From positions 1 to 64,000 of the forward strand of contig MPNM01000011.1 in the NCBI GenBank assembly GCA_002239025.1: a stretch of DNA of 64,000 nt, written 5' to 3'. The DNA comes from Chloroflexi bacterium bin125. GTDB taxonomy: Bacteria > Chloroflexota > Dehalococcoidia > Bin125. Shown here piece after piece: positions 43,113 to 51,124 of the stretch (position 1 is the stretch's first letter; each line of letters starts with the position of its first letter). Below the pieces are notes generated by a model, which was given only the letters and a program-made list of their open reading frames with translations, did no database searches and had not been told where the DNA came from. The position numbers and the translations under genes were made by a program.

Positions 43113-43925
43113 CTAGAACGGCTTGTCGCCTTTGACCGTGACTCGGATGCCGCTTCTCGACTCGGGGTAGTAATCCCAGATGGCCATGTGCTGGGTACAA
43201 CGGTTGTCCCAGAGGGCGACCGAATGGGCGTCCCACTTGAAGCGGCAATGGAAGTTGACGTTCTTGACGTGCTCGAAGAGGAAGTTGAGGATGGCGTTGC
43301 TCTCCTCGAGCGGCAAGCCGACGATCCGTCGGGTGAAGCTCGAGTTGACGAAGAGCGCCTTGCGACCGGTCACAGGATGCGTGCGGGCGATCGGGTGCTC
43401 TGCGCGTGGAGACTCGCGCTGCGGTTTGTGGTCGCCGTACTGGCCCGAGTAGTCGGCAGCGTGCAGTGCGCTCAGCGGTTCGAGCAGCGCTTGCATCTGC
43501 GGCGAGAGACCATCCCAGGCGGCGTACATGTTGGACCAGCAGGTGTCGCCGCCTTGCGTGGGAATGCTGTGAATGTGCAGGATCGAGGCCATCGGCGGCT
43601 CTTCATCGGCTGAGACGTCGGAGTGCCAACGCTCGCCGTTGTTGCGGAAGGAGTCCTTGTCGGTGTGGATCTTCATCAGCTCAGGGTTGCCGTGTTCGTA
43701 CGGCGCGGCCGGGTGAATGTGCAGGTCGCCAAACAGGCGTCCGAAGGCGAGGTGATGGTCGGGTTCCATCGGCTGGTCGCGGAAGAAGAGCACCAGGTGT
43801 TCCATCCAGGCGTCGTGGATGAACTGAAATGTCTCCTGGTCGATCGGCTGGGTCAGGTCGACGCCGTGGACGGTCGCGCCGATCGAGGGAGTCAACGGTT
43901 CGATGGAGATGGCAGAAGTGGACAT
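43113..43925 (-). CDS. TauD/TfdA-family Fe(II)/2-oxoglutarate dioxygenase
   Basis: Non-haem iron, 2-oxoglutarate-dependent dioxygenase of 270 residues. The facial triad is WHSDVSADEEPP (HxD) with the distal His in CTQHMAIWDYYPESR, whose closing Arg binds 2-oxoglutarate. The N-terminus IGATVHGVDLTQPIDQ is typical of the family. Substrates include taurine, alkylsulfates and aryloxyacids; none can be chosen here. The ATG at 43925 follows AAGGA; the track's long version adds upstream sequence. It is divergent from the carboxylase gene. Confidence 0.92.
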   Translation of the reverse strand: MSTSAISIEPLTPSIGATVHGVDLTQPIDQETFQFIHDAWMEHLVLFFRDQPMEPDHHLAFGRLFGDLHIHPAAPYEHGNPELMKIHTDKDSFRNNGERWHSDVSADEEPPMASILHIHSIPTQGGDTCWSNMYAAWDGLSPQMQALLEPLSALHAADYSGQYGDHKPQRESPRAEHPIARTHPVTGRKALFVNSSFTRRIVGLPLEESNAILNFLFEHVKNVNFHCRFKWDAHSVALWDNRCTQHMAIWDYYPESRSGIRVTVKGDKPF

Positions 43926-44025
43926 GGTCATCCTTGAATGCGACTGATGGTCTTGGCACGAAGATAACGGGCTAAGGAAGCGTTGCGGACGTGAGCGATA
44001 CTGAATCGAACGATGGGGGCACACG

Positions 44026-45693
44026 ATGGCAAACAAGAACGGGTCAAGCAGCAATAGGTCGAGCAGCAACAGGTCTAGCAGCAAGGGATCGCGAGAGCTG
44101 GTCTGGCAGCCGGAGATCGACCAGATCGCTCGGCGGCGGGAACTGGCACACGAAATGGGCGGCGCTGACCGAGTCCAGGAACAACACGACCGCGGCAACC
44201 TGACGGTCCGTGAGCGAATCGAGCTGCTCACCGACGATGGCTCGTTTCGCGAACGCGGCGTGCTGTCGGGCGCGGGCTACTACGACGAGTCGGGGGAGCT
44301 GGTTGGATTTCACCCGTCCGGAACGGTGACGGGGACGGCGAAGATCGGCGGTCGGCCGGTGGCCGTGTCGGGTGGCGACTTCACCTCGCGTCCGCGCAGT
44401 GGGTCGGCGGCGGAGCGCAGCCATGGCGGCAAGGCTCGGATTCACAGCGGCGGCGACAAGTCGGGACACATCGAGTCGCTGGCGATCGAGATGAAGATCC
44501 CGATGATCCGCCTGATCGACGGTTTCGGCGCCGACATCCGCGCGACCGCCGAGATGGGCCGCACCTACCTGCCCGAGCTGTTTTGGCCGCAGCGTTGGGG
44601 CAAGCTGATGGCCGAAGTGCCGGTCGTCTCGGCAGCGTTGGGATCGGTCGCGGGCTTGCCGGCTGCAGAAGTGCCGGCGTCGCACTTCTCGGTGATGGTG
44701 CGGGGTAGTTCGCAGGTGTTTGCCGGCGGACCGCCACTGGTTGCGCGGTCGATGGGCGAAAAGCTGACCAAGGAGGAGCTCGGCGGCTACGAGGTCCACG
44801 CGCGCAGCAGCGGGGTCGTCGACAACGACGCCGCCGACGAAGCCGAAGCCATCGCTCAGATTCAGCGATTCCTCTCTTATCTGCCGACCAACGTGCACAA
44901 GCTGCCTCCGGTGATTGATAGCGACGATCCGGTCGACCGTCGCGACGACCGGCTAGCGTCTGTCGTGCCCAAGCATCGGAATCGTGGCTACAACGTGCGC
45001 CGCATGCTGGAGATGGTCGTCGACCTTGGATCGTTCTTCGAAATCGGGCGCTACTGCGGTCGGTCGCAGGTGACCGGACTGGCGCGGATTGGTGGGATGC
45101 CGATCGGTGTGCTGGCCAACGATCCAATGCATTACGGCGGAGCGATGGGCGCCAAGGAGGCTCGCAAGTTCGAGAAGTTCGTCGATCTCTGCGACGTGTT
45201 CCATCTGCCGATCGTCAACTTCGCCGACCAGCCGGGCTTCCTCATCGGTAGTCCGGGTGAAGGCGCGGGCACACTGCGAGCCGGAGTCAAGGCGGCGGCC
45301 GCGATCAACGATTCGCAGGTGCCATGGGCGACGGTCGTTGTGCGTCGGCTGTACGGAGTTGCAGGCGGCGCGCACCAGGACTTCAGCCGATTCTGCTTCC
45401 GCTTCGCCTGGCCCTCGGGAGAGTGGGGATCACTGCCGATTGAGGGTGGCGTTGCTGCTGCCTACCGTCGGGAGATTGAGGCTGCCGAGGATCCGATCGC
45501 GCATCGGACGGCGATCGAGGAGCGGTTGATTGCGCTGCGAGATCCGTTCGCAGCAGCCGAGGCATTCGCGGTTGAGGACATCGTCGATCCGCGGGAGACG
45601 AGGCCGATGCTCGCCGAGTGGTTGGAGACTGCGTATGAGACGGAGTTGCCGAGTCAGGTCGGATTGAGGATCAGATACGGGATGCGTCCGTAG
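44026..45693 (+). CDS. acyl-CoA carboxylase carboxyltransferase (beta) subunit
   Basis: Biotin-dependent carboxyltransferase subunit of the propionyl-/methylcrotonyl-CoA carboxylase type, 555 residues. The N-terminal domain has LTVRERIELLTDDGSF, SGGDFTSRPRSGSAAERSHG and GSVAGLPAAEVPASHFSVMV. The C-terminal domain has GMPIGVLANDPMHYGGAMG, followed by the segment PIVNFADQPGFLIGSPGE. It moves the carboxyl from carboxybiotin to an acyl-CoA. No biotin carboxylase or carrier gene is adjacent, so the partner must be elsewhere. The first ~20 residues are a low-complexity Ser/Asn/Arg repeat not normal for the family. Confidence 0.91.
   Translation: MANKNGSSSNRSSSNRSSSKGSRELVWQPEIDQIARRRELAHEMGGADRVQEQHDRGNLTVRERIELLTDDGSFRERGVLSGAGYYDESGELVGFHPSGTVTGTAKIGGRPVAVSGGDFTSRPRSGSAAERSHGGKARIHSGGDKSGHIESLAIEMKIPMIRLIDGFGADIRATAEMGRTYLPELFWPQRWGKLMAEVPVVSAALGSVAGLPAAEVPASHFSVMVRGSSQVFAGGPPLVARSMGEKLTKEELGGYEVHARSSGVVDNDAADEAEAIAQIQRFLSYLPTNVHKLPPVIDSDDPVDRRDDRLASVVPKHRNRGYNVRRMLEMVVDLGSFFEIGRYCGRSQVTGLARIGGMPIGVLANDPMHYGGAMGAKEARKFEKFVDLCDVFHLPIVNFADQPGFLIGSPGEGAGTLRAGVKAAAAINDSQVPWATVVVRRLYGVAGGAHQDFSRFCFRFAWPSGEWGSLPIEGGVAAAYRREIEAAEDPIAHRTAIEERLIALRDPFAAAEAFAVEDIVDPRETRPMLAEWLETAYETELPSQVGLRIRYGMRP
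44042..44086 (+). repeat. three tandem 15-base units at the 5' end of the carboxylase gene
   Basis: GGTCAAGCAGCAATA, GGTCGAGCAGCAACA and GGTCTAGCAGCAAGG follow one another directly. They encode repeats of Ser-Ser-Ser-Asn-Arg at the N-terminus. The unit length is a multiple of three, so copy-number changes would keep the frame. Confidence 0.8.
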
Positions 45694-45698
45694 GACGA

Positions 45699-46172
45699 CT
45701 ATTCGTTTTCGGGTCGGATCAGGGTGACCGTGCGGTTGACGTAGCTGAGCTCGAACTCTCCTGGTCTGATGGCGTCTCGACCGAAGAGCGAAGGAACGAG
45801 CCAGTTGCCTTCTTCTGATCGATAGTCCGGCAGGGGCTCAGCAATCCAAATGCGCTGTGCTAACTCAATCGGACTGTCAGTGTCATCAGTGAGCACTAGG
45901 GTGGCTTCGAGTGGAGTCATGTAGATCTCTCGCTCCCCAATGCCCTGGAGAGGGACACTCTCCGGATGGGAACGAAAATCCATCTCGAAGTAGTGATCGT
46001 CAAACACCCAATGCGCATCTTCGGGCATCAGAATCGTCGCGTCCGAGCCAGTGTCGATCATGAAATCGACGCTGTACGACGCGGCATCGTAGGTTAGGCG
46101 CACTCCGACGAAGGGCGCGCCATCATCGGGATCGTTCGACTCGGCTCCCAGCCAGCCATGAACTCGCCTCAT
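45699..46172 (-). CDS. retropepsin-like aspartic protease domain protein
   Basis: A 157-residue protein with the catalytic aspartate motif FMIDTGSDATILMP (hydrophobic-D-T-G-S) and a late SLFGRDAIRPGEFELSY, matching the G-R-D/flap-end motif of bacterial retropepsin-like proteases, which work as homodimers. Its ATG (46170-46172) overlaps the TGA of the upstream DUF5678-like gene (ATGA), so the longer ORF start at 46235 is rejected. No signal peptide is present. The target protein is unknown; the coupled small partner is the obvious candidate. Confidence 0.82.
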   Translation of the reverse strand: MRRVHGWLGAESNDPDDGAPFVGVRLTYDAASYSVDFMIDTGSDATILMPEDAHWVFDDHYFEMDFRSHPESVPLQGIGEREIYMTPLEATLVLTDDTDSPIELAQRIWIAEPLPDYRSEEGNWLVPSLFGRDAIRPGEFELSYVNRTVTLIRPENE

Positions 46173-46489
46173 GTTGCGCGTCGGCGAAACGCGCTGGTAA
46201 TGCGGTGGGTGTTGGGTTTGGGTGGCGGGGGCCACCTAAAGGCAGTTGACCTGTTGAGCCCATCGAGTTGAAACAAGTGGTTGAAGTGTGACTGTGCGTC
46301 CTCGTGCGCCACGACCGTCTGGCCGCCGTCGTAGATCGCGATCCAGTGTCTCGGATATTGATCGCGGATGCTCTTCCAATCACGCTGCCATCGCTCGCGA
46401 TTACGCCGCCCTTCGGCGAGAGCCTCTTTGATGGCTGCCTCTTGGAGCTGATTTGGCTCTTCCGGCCTCGGTTTTGATTCAGTCGTCAT
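46169..46489 (-). CDS. DUF5678-like small protein coupled to the protease
   Basis: A 106-residue hydrophilic protein. The N-terminal half is helical and charged (QEAAIKEALAEGRRNRERWQ). The C-terminal half has YPRHWIAIYDGGQTVVAHED, which resembles DUF5678 proteins (YpgkWvAi.dg.vvahg.d). These small proteins are often encoded next to retropepsin-like genes. The ATG at 46489 has GGAGGAAG upstream. The last 25 residues are Pro/Arg rich, without a recognised fold. It is translationally coupled to the downstream protease. Confidence 0.72.
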   Translation of the reverse strand: MTTESKPRPEEPNQLQEAAIKEALAEGRRNRERWQRDWKSIRDQYPRHWIAIYDGGQTVVAHEDAQSHFNHLFQLDGLNRSTAFRWPPPPKPNTHRITSAFRRRAT

Positions 46490-46603
46490 CGTCTTCCTCC
46501 CGACCTCCATTCTACCGAACCGACTGCCCGTTCCTGGCTGACGATCCGCTATCTTTGACCTCGCACTGGATAGCTCGCGAGAGCGTTGATGAAGGGAACG
46601 ATC

Positions 46604-48466
46604 ATGGCACTTGGTGGATTTGCTGACCGCGTGGCGCGGATTAATCTGACCGACCGGACGGTCTCGTATGAGGGCGTCAATGAAGACGACGCGCGAAAGT
46701 ACATCGGCGCTCGCGGGCTGGGTGTGAAGTACCTGCTCGATAACGGTCCGAATACCGACGCAATGTCTCCGGACAACATGCTGGCCCTGGTCAACGGGCC
46801 AATGACCGGTTCAGAGGTGACGATGTCGGGACGCCTCGCGTTCGTGACCAAGTCGCCATTGACCGGCACAGTGACCGACTCGCACATGGGCGGTTGGTCA
46901 GCGGCTCGGCTACGTTGGGCCGGCTTTGATGCGCTGCTGATCACGGGCAAAGCCGACTCGCCCGTCTATCTCGAAGTCGAGAATGGTGAGGTCGCGATCA
47001 AGGATGCCTCCGACATCTGGGGAATGGGCATCCACGACACGGTCAAGCACTTCGGCTCGGACAGCGGCAACAAGACGAACACGTCGGTGATGAGCATTGG
47101 CCAGGCCGGCGAGAACGGTGTGCTGTTTGCCTCGTTCCTGAACGAGGACGACCGGGCCGCCGGACGTGGCGGCACCGGCGCAGTGGCCGGGATGAAGAAT
47201 CTGAAGTGCGTGGTCGTGCACGGCACGCGCGACGGTCGCTGGCGACCCGAGCAGGGCGAAGCGCGGCAGAAGTTCCGCGCGGCACAGGGCGCTCACCTGA
47301 AGCTGATCATGGAGTCGCCGGTGACGGCGCCGTCCTCGGTCAACGACGATGGATCGCTCAAGGATGGTTCGGGCGCGCTCTCGGCATTCGGGACCAACGT
47401 GCTGATGAACGCGGTCAACTCGATCGGCGGTCTGGGCACCAAGAACTCGCAGACGACGCAGACGACCCCTGAGGCGGCAGATGCGGTCTCGGGCGAGACG
47501 ATGCGTTCGGACTACCTTACGGCCGAGCCCACCTGTCACGCCTGTCCGGTGGCTTGCAAGAAGGAAGTTGAGATCATCGAGGGCGTCCACGCCGGCCTGA
47601 AGATGGAATCGTTCGAGTACGAGCCGGCCTGGTCGCTGGGCGCGAACTGCGGCAACGACGATCCGGCCGTGATCGCCAAGGTCATTGACCAGTGCAACGA
47701 CTTCGGCATGGACGCGATCGAGATCGGCAACGCGATTTCGATGTACATGGAAGCGTCCGAGCGCGGCTACGTCGACACGCCGCTCGACTGGGGCGACGGC
47801 GCGGGCATGGTCCGCGTGGCAGAAGAGATGGCGATGGGTTCGACCGGGATTGGCCGGACGCTGGGCGAAGGTCCGGCGCGCGCAGCGGCTGCCTGGGGAC
47901 ACCCGGAGATTTCGATGACCGTCAAAGGCCAGGCCGTGCCTGCCTACGACCCGCGCGGCGTCAAGGGCGAGGGTCTGGGCTACGCGACTTCGAACCGCGG
48001 CGCTTGCCACCTGCGTGGATACACGCCGGCGTCTGAGCTGCTCGGTATCCCCGTCAAGACCGACCCACTGGAGTGGGACGGCAAGGGTCCACTGCTGAAG
48101 ATCTTCCAGGATCTGCACGCGTTCTCGGACTCTCTCGACCTGTGCAAGTTCTCGGCATTCGCTGTTGGCGCTCCGGAGTACGCGGCGCTCTATGAGACGG
48201 TCGTCGGCCTGCCGATGTCCGAGGAAGATGTGATGACCGCCGGTGAGCGGATCTACAACCTCGAGCGTTTCTACAACAACCAGGCGGGGTTCGGCGGCGA
48301 CGAGGACTCGCTGCCCGATCGCTTCCTCAACGAGCCGGCGACCGGTCCGGCCGAGGGTCACGTCTGCGAACTCGACCAGATGAAAGAGCAGTACTACGAC
48401 GCTCGCGGCTGGGACAACGGCGTAGTGGGCGAGTCCAAGCTGCGCGAGCTCGAGATCATCTCGTAG
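46604..48466 (+). CDS. aldehyde ferredoxin oxidoreductase family protein (tungsten/molybdenum enzyme)
   Basis: AOR-family oxidoreductase of 620 residues carrying a bis-pyranopterin tungsten (or Mo) cofactor and one [4Fe-4S] cluster. The N-terminal domain has ARINLTDRTVSYEG and ARGLGVKYLLDNGP, a pterin-binding GRLAFVTKSPLTGTVTDSHM and AGRGGTGAVAGMKNLK. Cluster cysteines are in PTCHACPVACKKEV, with a late Cys in SLDLCKFSAF. It oxidises aldehydes to acids with ferredoxin. The ATG at 46604 follows GAAGGGAA. A MoaD-like gene lies 140 bases downstream, across a palindromic repeat. Confidence 0.94.
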   Translation: MALGGFADRVARINLTDRTVSYEGVNEDDARKYIGARGLGVKYLLDNGPNTDAMSPDNMLALVNGPMTGSEVTMSGRLAFVTKSPLTGTVTDSHMGGWSAARLRWAGFDALLITGKADSPVYLEVENGEVAIKDASDIWGMGIHDTVKHFGSDSGNKTNTSVMSIGQAGENGVLFASFLNEDDRAAGRGGTGAVAGMKNLKCVVVHGTRDGRWRPEQGEARQKFRAAQGAHLKLIMESPVTAPSSVNDDGSLKDGSGALSAFGTNVLMNAVNSIGGLGTKNSQTTQTTPEAADAVSGETMRSDYLTAEPTCHACPVACKKEVEIIEGVHAGLKMESFEYEPAWSLGANCGNDDPAVIAKVIDQCNDFGMDAIEIGNAISMYMEASERGYVDTPLDWGDGAGMVRVAEEMAMGSTGIGRTLGEGPARAAAAWGHPEISMTVKGQAVPAYDPRGVKGEGLGYATSNRGACHLRGYTPASELLGIPVKTDPLEWDGKGPLLKIFQDLHAFSDSLDLCKFSAFAVGAPEYAALYETVVGLPMSEEDVMTAGERIYNLERFYNNQAGFGGDEDSLPDRFLNEPATGPAEGHVCELDQMKEQYYDARGWDNGVVGESKLRELEIIS

Positions 48467-48483
48467 CATCCCTCTGAGAAGGA

Positions 48484-48595
48484 CCCTCACCCTCACCCTC
48501 TCCCAGAGGGAGAGGGGACCGAAACACTTCTTGCGAAGGGGATGGGCCCGTTCTTTGCACTCCCTCTCCCTCGGGGAGAGGGCTGGGGTGAGGGG
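48484..48595. repeat. large palindrome of the CCCTCACCC...GGGTGAGGG type
   Basis: CCCTCACCCTCACCCTCTCC followed by CAGAGGGAGAGGGG faces CCCTCTCCCTCGGGGAGAGG + GCTGGGGTGAGGGG. The arms are inverted copies with about 45 bases between. Repeats of this type are dispersed in many bacterial genomes and differ from the CTCCCC/GACATC elements in this window. It could also fold as an attenuator between the AOR and MoaD-like genes. Confidence 0.75.
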
Positions 48596-48605
48596 TCGCA
48601 CAGTT

Positions 48606-48878
48606 ATGCAGATCCGCTTCTACGCAACGCTGCGACCGCTTGTTGGTGGTCGCAGCGTTGATTTGTCTGATCCGCCGGACACGATCAAGGGCATTCTTGA
48701 ACGGCTCGCTTGCGAGTACGAGGGGTTGCACGATCAGCTCTTCGACGAGGATGGCACGGTGCGCCGGTTCGTCGCGATCATGGTCGACGGCCGCGACATC
48801 CGACATATCGACGGTCTCGATAGCCGGGTCAATCCCGAAAGCGAACTGGACATCTTCCCACCCGTCGCTGGCGGCTGA
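48606..48878 (+). CDS. MoaD/ThiS-family sulfur carrier protein
   Basis: A 90-residue beta-grasp protein: MQIRFYATLRPLVGGRSVDL at the start, an ILERLACEYEGL helix and FPPVAGG at the end. The Gly-Gly terminus is the adenylation/thiocarboxylation site of MoaD-type carriers, which supply sulfur for pterin cofactor synthesis. Position directly after the AOR gene suggests a role in its tungstopterin cofactor. The ATG at 48606 is chosen over the longer ORF, which runs into the palindrome. Confidence 0.88.
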   Translation: MQIRFYATLRPLVGGRSVDLSDPPDTIKGILERLACEYEGLHDQLFDEDGTVRRFVAIMVDGRDIRHIDGLDSRVNPESELDIFPPVAGG

Positions 48879-48910
48879 GCGCTAGCAACCTGCATACCCT
48901 TGTAGGTGTA

Positions 48911-49321
48911 ATGAGGTTCAGACGTTCGAGCGCCTTCTCCGTTCCATCGTGGCCTCAAAATCTCCACGTTGCCCTGTTGGGCTTCGTTGTTGCGGGCATG
49001 CTGGTTGCGATTGTTGGCGCTGTTTCCTTGCAGCTCCCAGATGCTATTCCTGAGGGCGTTCGCGAGGACGCTATTGCTGGTGGTGCTGCCCGCGGACGAT
49101 ACCTGGCCGAGCTGGAGGCACGACAGTCCGCCGTGGAAGCGGCCCCTCGCCTGGCCGAGGATGAGCTCGAAGCTCAACTCTCCGGCGGCGACGCCGACGA
49201 TGGCTACCGACGGGCGTACGAGTATGCCTGGAACGATGCGGTCAACACGCTCGCACGGGGCCTGCCCCGACAACTGCTCGCCGAGGAAGAGCACACGCAG
49301 TGGATTGAGCTGCTGCGATGA
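48911..49321 (+). CDS. small single-pass membrane protein, cassette copy 1 gene A
   Basis: A 136-residue protein of unknown function. It has a basic N-terminus, one membrane segment (VALLGFVVAGMLVAIVGAVS) and a soluble C-terminal part predicted helical, with DDGYRRAYEYAWNDAVNTLA and the closing QWIELLR. It is the A member of a two-gene cassette present three times in tandem; the related A proteins are at 49848 and 50717. Its TGA overlaps the ATG of gene B (ATGA), so A and B are co-translated. Positive charges precede the membrane segment, so the C-terminal domain should be outside. Confidence 0.75.
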   Translation: MRFRRSSAFSVPSWPQNLHVALLGFVVAGMLVAIVGAVSLQLPDAIPEGVREDAIAGGAARGRYLAELEARQSAVEAAPRLAEDELEAQLSGGDADDGYRRAYEYAWNDAVNTLARGLPRQLLAEEEHTQWIELLR

Positions 49322-49803
49322 CCACAGAAACGTCGCAGCCTTCTCCTCCCTACGGACCTCGAGAACCCATGAGGCTGGGTCGGCGGCTGCCGCCGCCGGA
49401 ACGCATTCGACCGAATCTGACCTGGTTCCTGATTGGCACGGTCATAGCCATCATCCTTGGCTGGCTCGTGATTGCGGTCATTGGAGAGACAGTTGTGTCC
49501 CAGGAACGGCAGATCGACGAGATTCGCTACGAGGCACTGGAGTCGACCTTCAATGCGGCCATTGAAGATGCCGTTCGTGATGCCAGGGAAGAATTCATCA
49601 CGCTCGAGATTGCGAGGATTCTGTCCGACCAACAAGTTGCCGCCGAGTCGGATTGGGCAAATGGGTTTCGCGCGGGGTGGTCGGATGGCTGGAATGATGC
49701 GCTCGACGCGATGCGTGCTGCTTCGATTGATGCCGGAGCCACCGAGGATTCATTGGAGTTGCAGACGCTCAACGCAGCCCCGGAGCGTCAGGCGAAGCCG
49801 TAA
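49318..49803 (+). CDS. small single-pass membrane protein, cassette copy 1 gene B
   Basis: A 161-residue protein of unknown function. A ~30-residue Pro/Arg-rich N-terminus precedes a membrane segment (LTWFLIGTVIAIILGWLVIA) and a helical, charged C-terminal domain. This ends in WANGFRAGWSDGWNDALDAM, the most conserved motif among the B proteins (50240, 51121). A weaker WNDA motif is shared with the A proteins, so A and B may be ancient duplicates that pair. Its start overlaps gene A by four bases. Confidence 0.75.
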   Translation: MTTETSQPSPPYGPREPMRLGRRLPPPERIRPNLTWFLIGTVIAIILGWLVIAVIGETVVSQERQIDEIRYEALESTFNAAIEDAVRDAREEFITLEIARILSDQQVAAESDWANGFRAGWSDGWNDALDAMRAASIDAGATEDSLELQTLNAAPERQAKP

Positions 49804-49847
49804 AGAAACTCGTCGATTGAGAGGCCCCCGCTGGATACGCTGACTCA

Positions 49848-50243
49848 ATGTCTATCGTTCGGACCTGGTGGCGCTACGACTTGCCTCGTCAAGTCCTGCT
49901 TGCGTTTCTGGTCGCGCTGGCGGTGACGGCGGCGATTGGTTGGCTGATCTCGGTGCTTGACCAGGTCACCGCGGAAGAAATTGCCTCAGCGGAGGTGCGT
50001 GGGACGCGGGAGGGGCGAATCGATGGCTATGAGGCAGCGTTTGAGCGAGGACGGCTCGACGGCGCTGGTCGTGCCGCGCTGGCGCTGCCGGAACTGCTCG
50101 CGTCAGGGGATCCTTTGGAGGGACACCAAACCGCGTATGACTACTCCTGGAACGATGCCATCGACACGGCGCTGAACGAGGCCAAGCGCAACAAACTAGA
50201 GGTCGAGTCGGCGTTTGAGTCCTGGGAAGACCTCCGCCGATGA
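49848..50243 (+). CDS. small single-pass membrane protein, cassette copy 2 gene A
   Basis: A 131-residue paralogue of the A proteins. It has TWWRYDLPRQ before the membrane segment VLLAFLVALAVTAAIGWLIS, then GRIDGYEAAFERGRLDGAGR and GHQTAYDYSWNDAIDTALNE. It ends SWEDLRR, matching QWIELLR of copy 1. The N-terminus is clearly related to copy 3 (LWRIDLVRH). The stop overlaps gene B of copy 2 by an ATGA. There is no ribosome site of note before the ATG. Confidence 0.73.
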   Translation: MSIVRTWWRYDLPRQVLLAFLVALAVTAAIGWLISVLDQVTAEEIASAEVRGTREGRIDGYEAAFERGRLDGAGRAALALPELLASGDPLEGHQTAYDYSWNDAIDTALNEAKRNKLEVESAFESWEDLRR

Positions 50244-50701
50244 CGGACCGACGTGGATCACTGGAAGGCTGGGGTAAGGGCGAGCGAGAGCGTGTCTGGT
50301 GGAAACGCGGCTACGACCCGATTGGCCGGCACACGATGGTCGCGGTCGTGCTCGGCGTTGCGATGGCGGCGCTGATCGGTGCGACGCTTGATCCGATGAA
50401 TCTGCGCACTTCAGATGATCTCAAGCGAGCCGAGCTGGCGGCCTATGAGGAGGCCTACGCGGCGGTCGAAGCGGAGGGCTATGCCGATGGGTTGCCCTAC
50501 GGCGAAGTGCAGCATCTGGGAGCAGAGATCGTCAACGACGGAACAGAGGTTGATGACTCCGCCTACGCACAGCAATTCGCGACAGGTTGGATTCAGGGCT
50601 GGAACGACGCCCTGGATGCCATGCGGGTTGCCGCCGAAGAACTGAGCCTGCCCGCCAACTACACTGAGTTCCGGGTTCTGGGGGAGATGACCCGGAGGTA
50701 G
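50240..50701 (+). CDS. small single-pass membrane protein, cassette copy 2 gene B
   Basis: A 153-residue paralogue of the B proteins. A polar N-terminus (EGWGKGERERVWWKRGYD) is followed by the membrane segment TMVAVVLGVAMAALIGATL, then a helical region rich in Ala, Glu and Tyr (AELAAYEEAYAAVEAEGYAD) and the hallmark FATGWIQGWNDALDAMRVAA. It starts within the stop of gene A. The Tyr/Ala/Glu periodicity suggests an amphipathic helix that could pair with the A protein. Confidence 0.73.
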   Translation: MTDRRGSLEGWGKGERERVWWKRGYDPIGRHTMVAVVLGVAMAALIGATLDPMNLRTSDDLKRAELAAYEEAYAAVEAEGYADGLPYGEVQHLGAEIVNDGTEVDDSAYAQQFATGWIQGWNDALDAMRVAAEELSLPANYTEFRVLGEMTRR

Positions 50702-50716
50702 GCGGTCAGAGAGCCG

Positions 50717-51124
50717 ATGAAGCGCTTCAGAAGGCTCTGGCGGATCGATCTGGTACGACACTCGGCGGTTGCGTTCCTCGTCGGTGCGGTGCTTTCGACG
50801 GTAGTAGTGGTCGGCGCGTTCGCACTGGATCAGGGATCGCGAGGGGAGCTGGCGTATCAGGGACTTGGCGAGTCGCCGTCCGAAAACGATGCTGGCAATC
50901 GAAGTGCAGCGATCACGGGAGGGACTAGACAGGGGAGATTGCTGGGGCGGATGGAGGCTGAACATGCGTTGGAAGAATTGCTCGCTAGCCGAAACGAGCG
51001 ATCGGGCTATCAAACAGGATATCTACAGGGCTGGAATCTGTTGATCCTCGATTCGTCGAATGAGGCGATTCTGCAGCTCCGGTCGGCGGCTGACGGCACT
51101 CAGTGGATCGAGTTGCTCAAATGA
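50717..51124 (+). CDS. small single-pass membrane protein, cassette copy 3 gene A
   Basis: A 135-residue paralogue of the A proteins. It has FRRLWRIDLVRHS before the membrane segment AVAFLVGAVLSTVVVVGAFA. The C-terminal domain has GTRQGRLLGRMEAEHALEEL and RSGYQTGYLQGWNLLILDSS, where the WNDA motif has become WNLL, and it ends QWIELLK as in copy 1. It is the most diverged A copy in the conserved motif. The stop overlaps the next gene as ATGA. Confidence 0.73.
   Translation: MKRFRRLWRIDLVRHSAVAFLVGAVLSTVVVVGAFALDQGSRGELAYQGLGESPSENDAGNRSAAITGGTRQGRLLGRMEAEHALEELLASRNERSGYQTGYLQGWNLLILDSSNEAILQLRSAADGTQWIELLK

Noticed and set aside
44044-44898. 284-residue minus-strand ORF
   Set aside because: It is antisense to the acyl-CoA carboxylase gene and has shadow composition (Arg/His/Val rich).
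46910-48601. 563-residue minus-strand ORF
   Set aside because: It lies opposite the aldehyde ferredoxin oxidoreductase gene, is His/Arg/Leu rich and has no domain features. It is a high-GC shadow.
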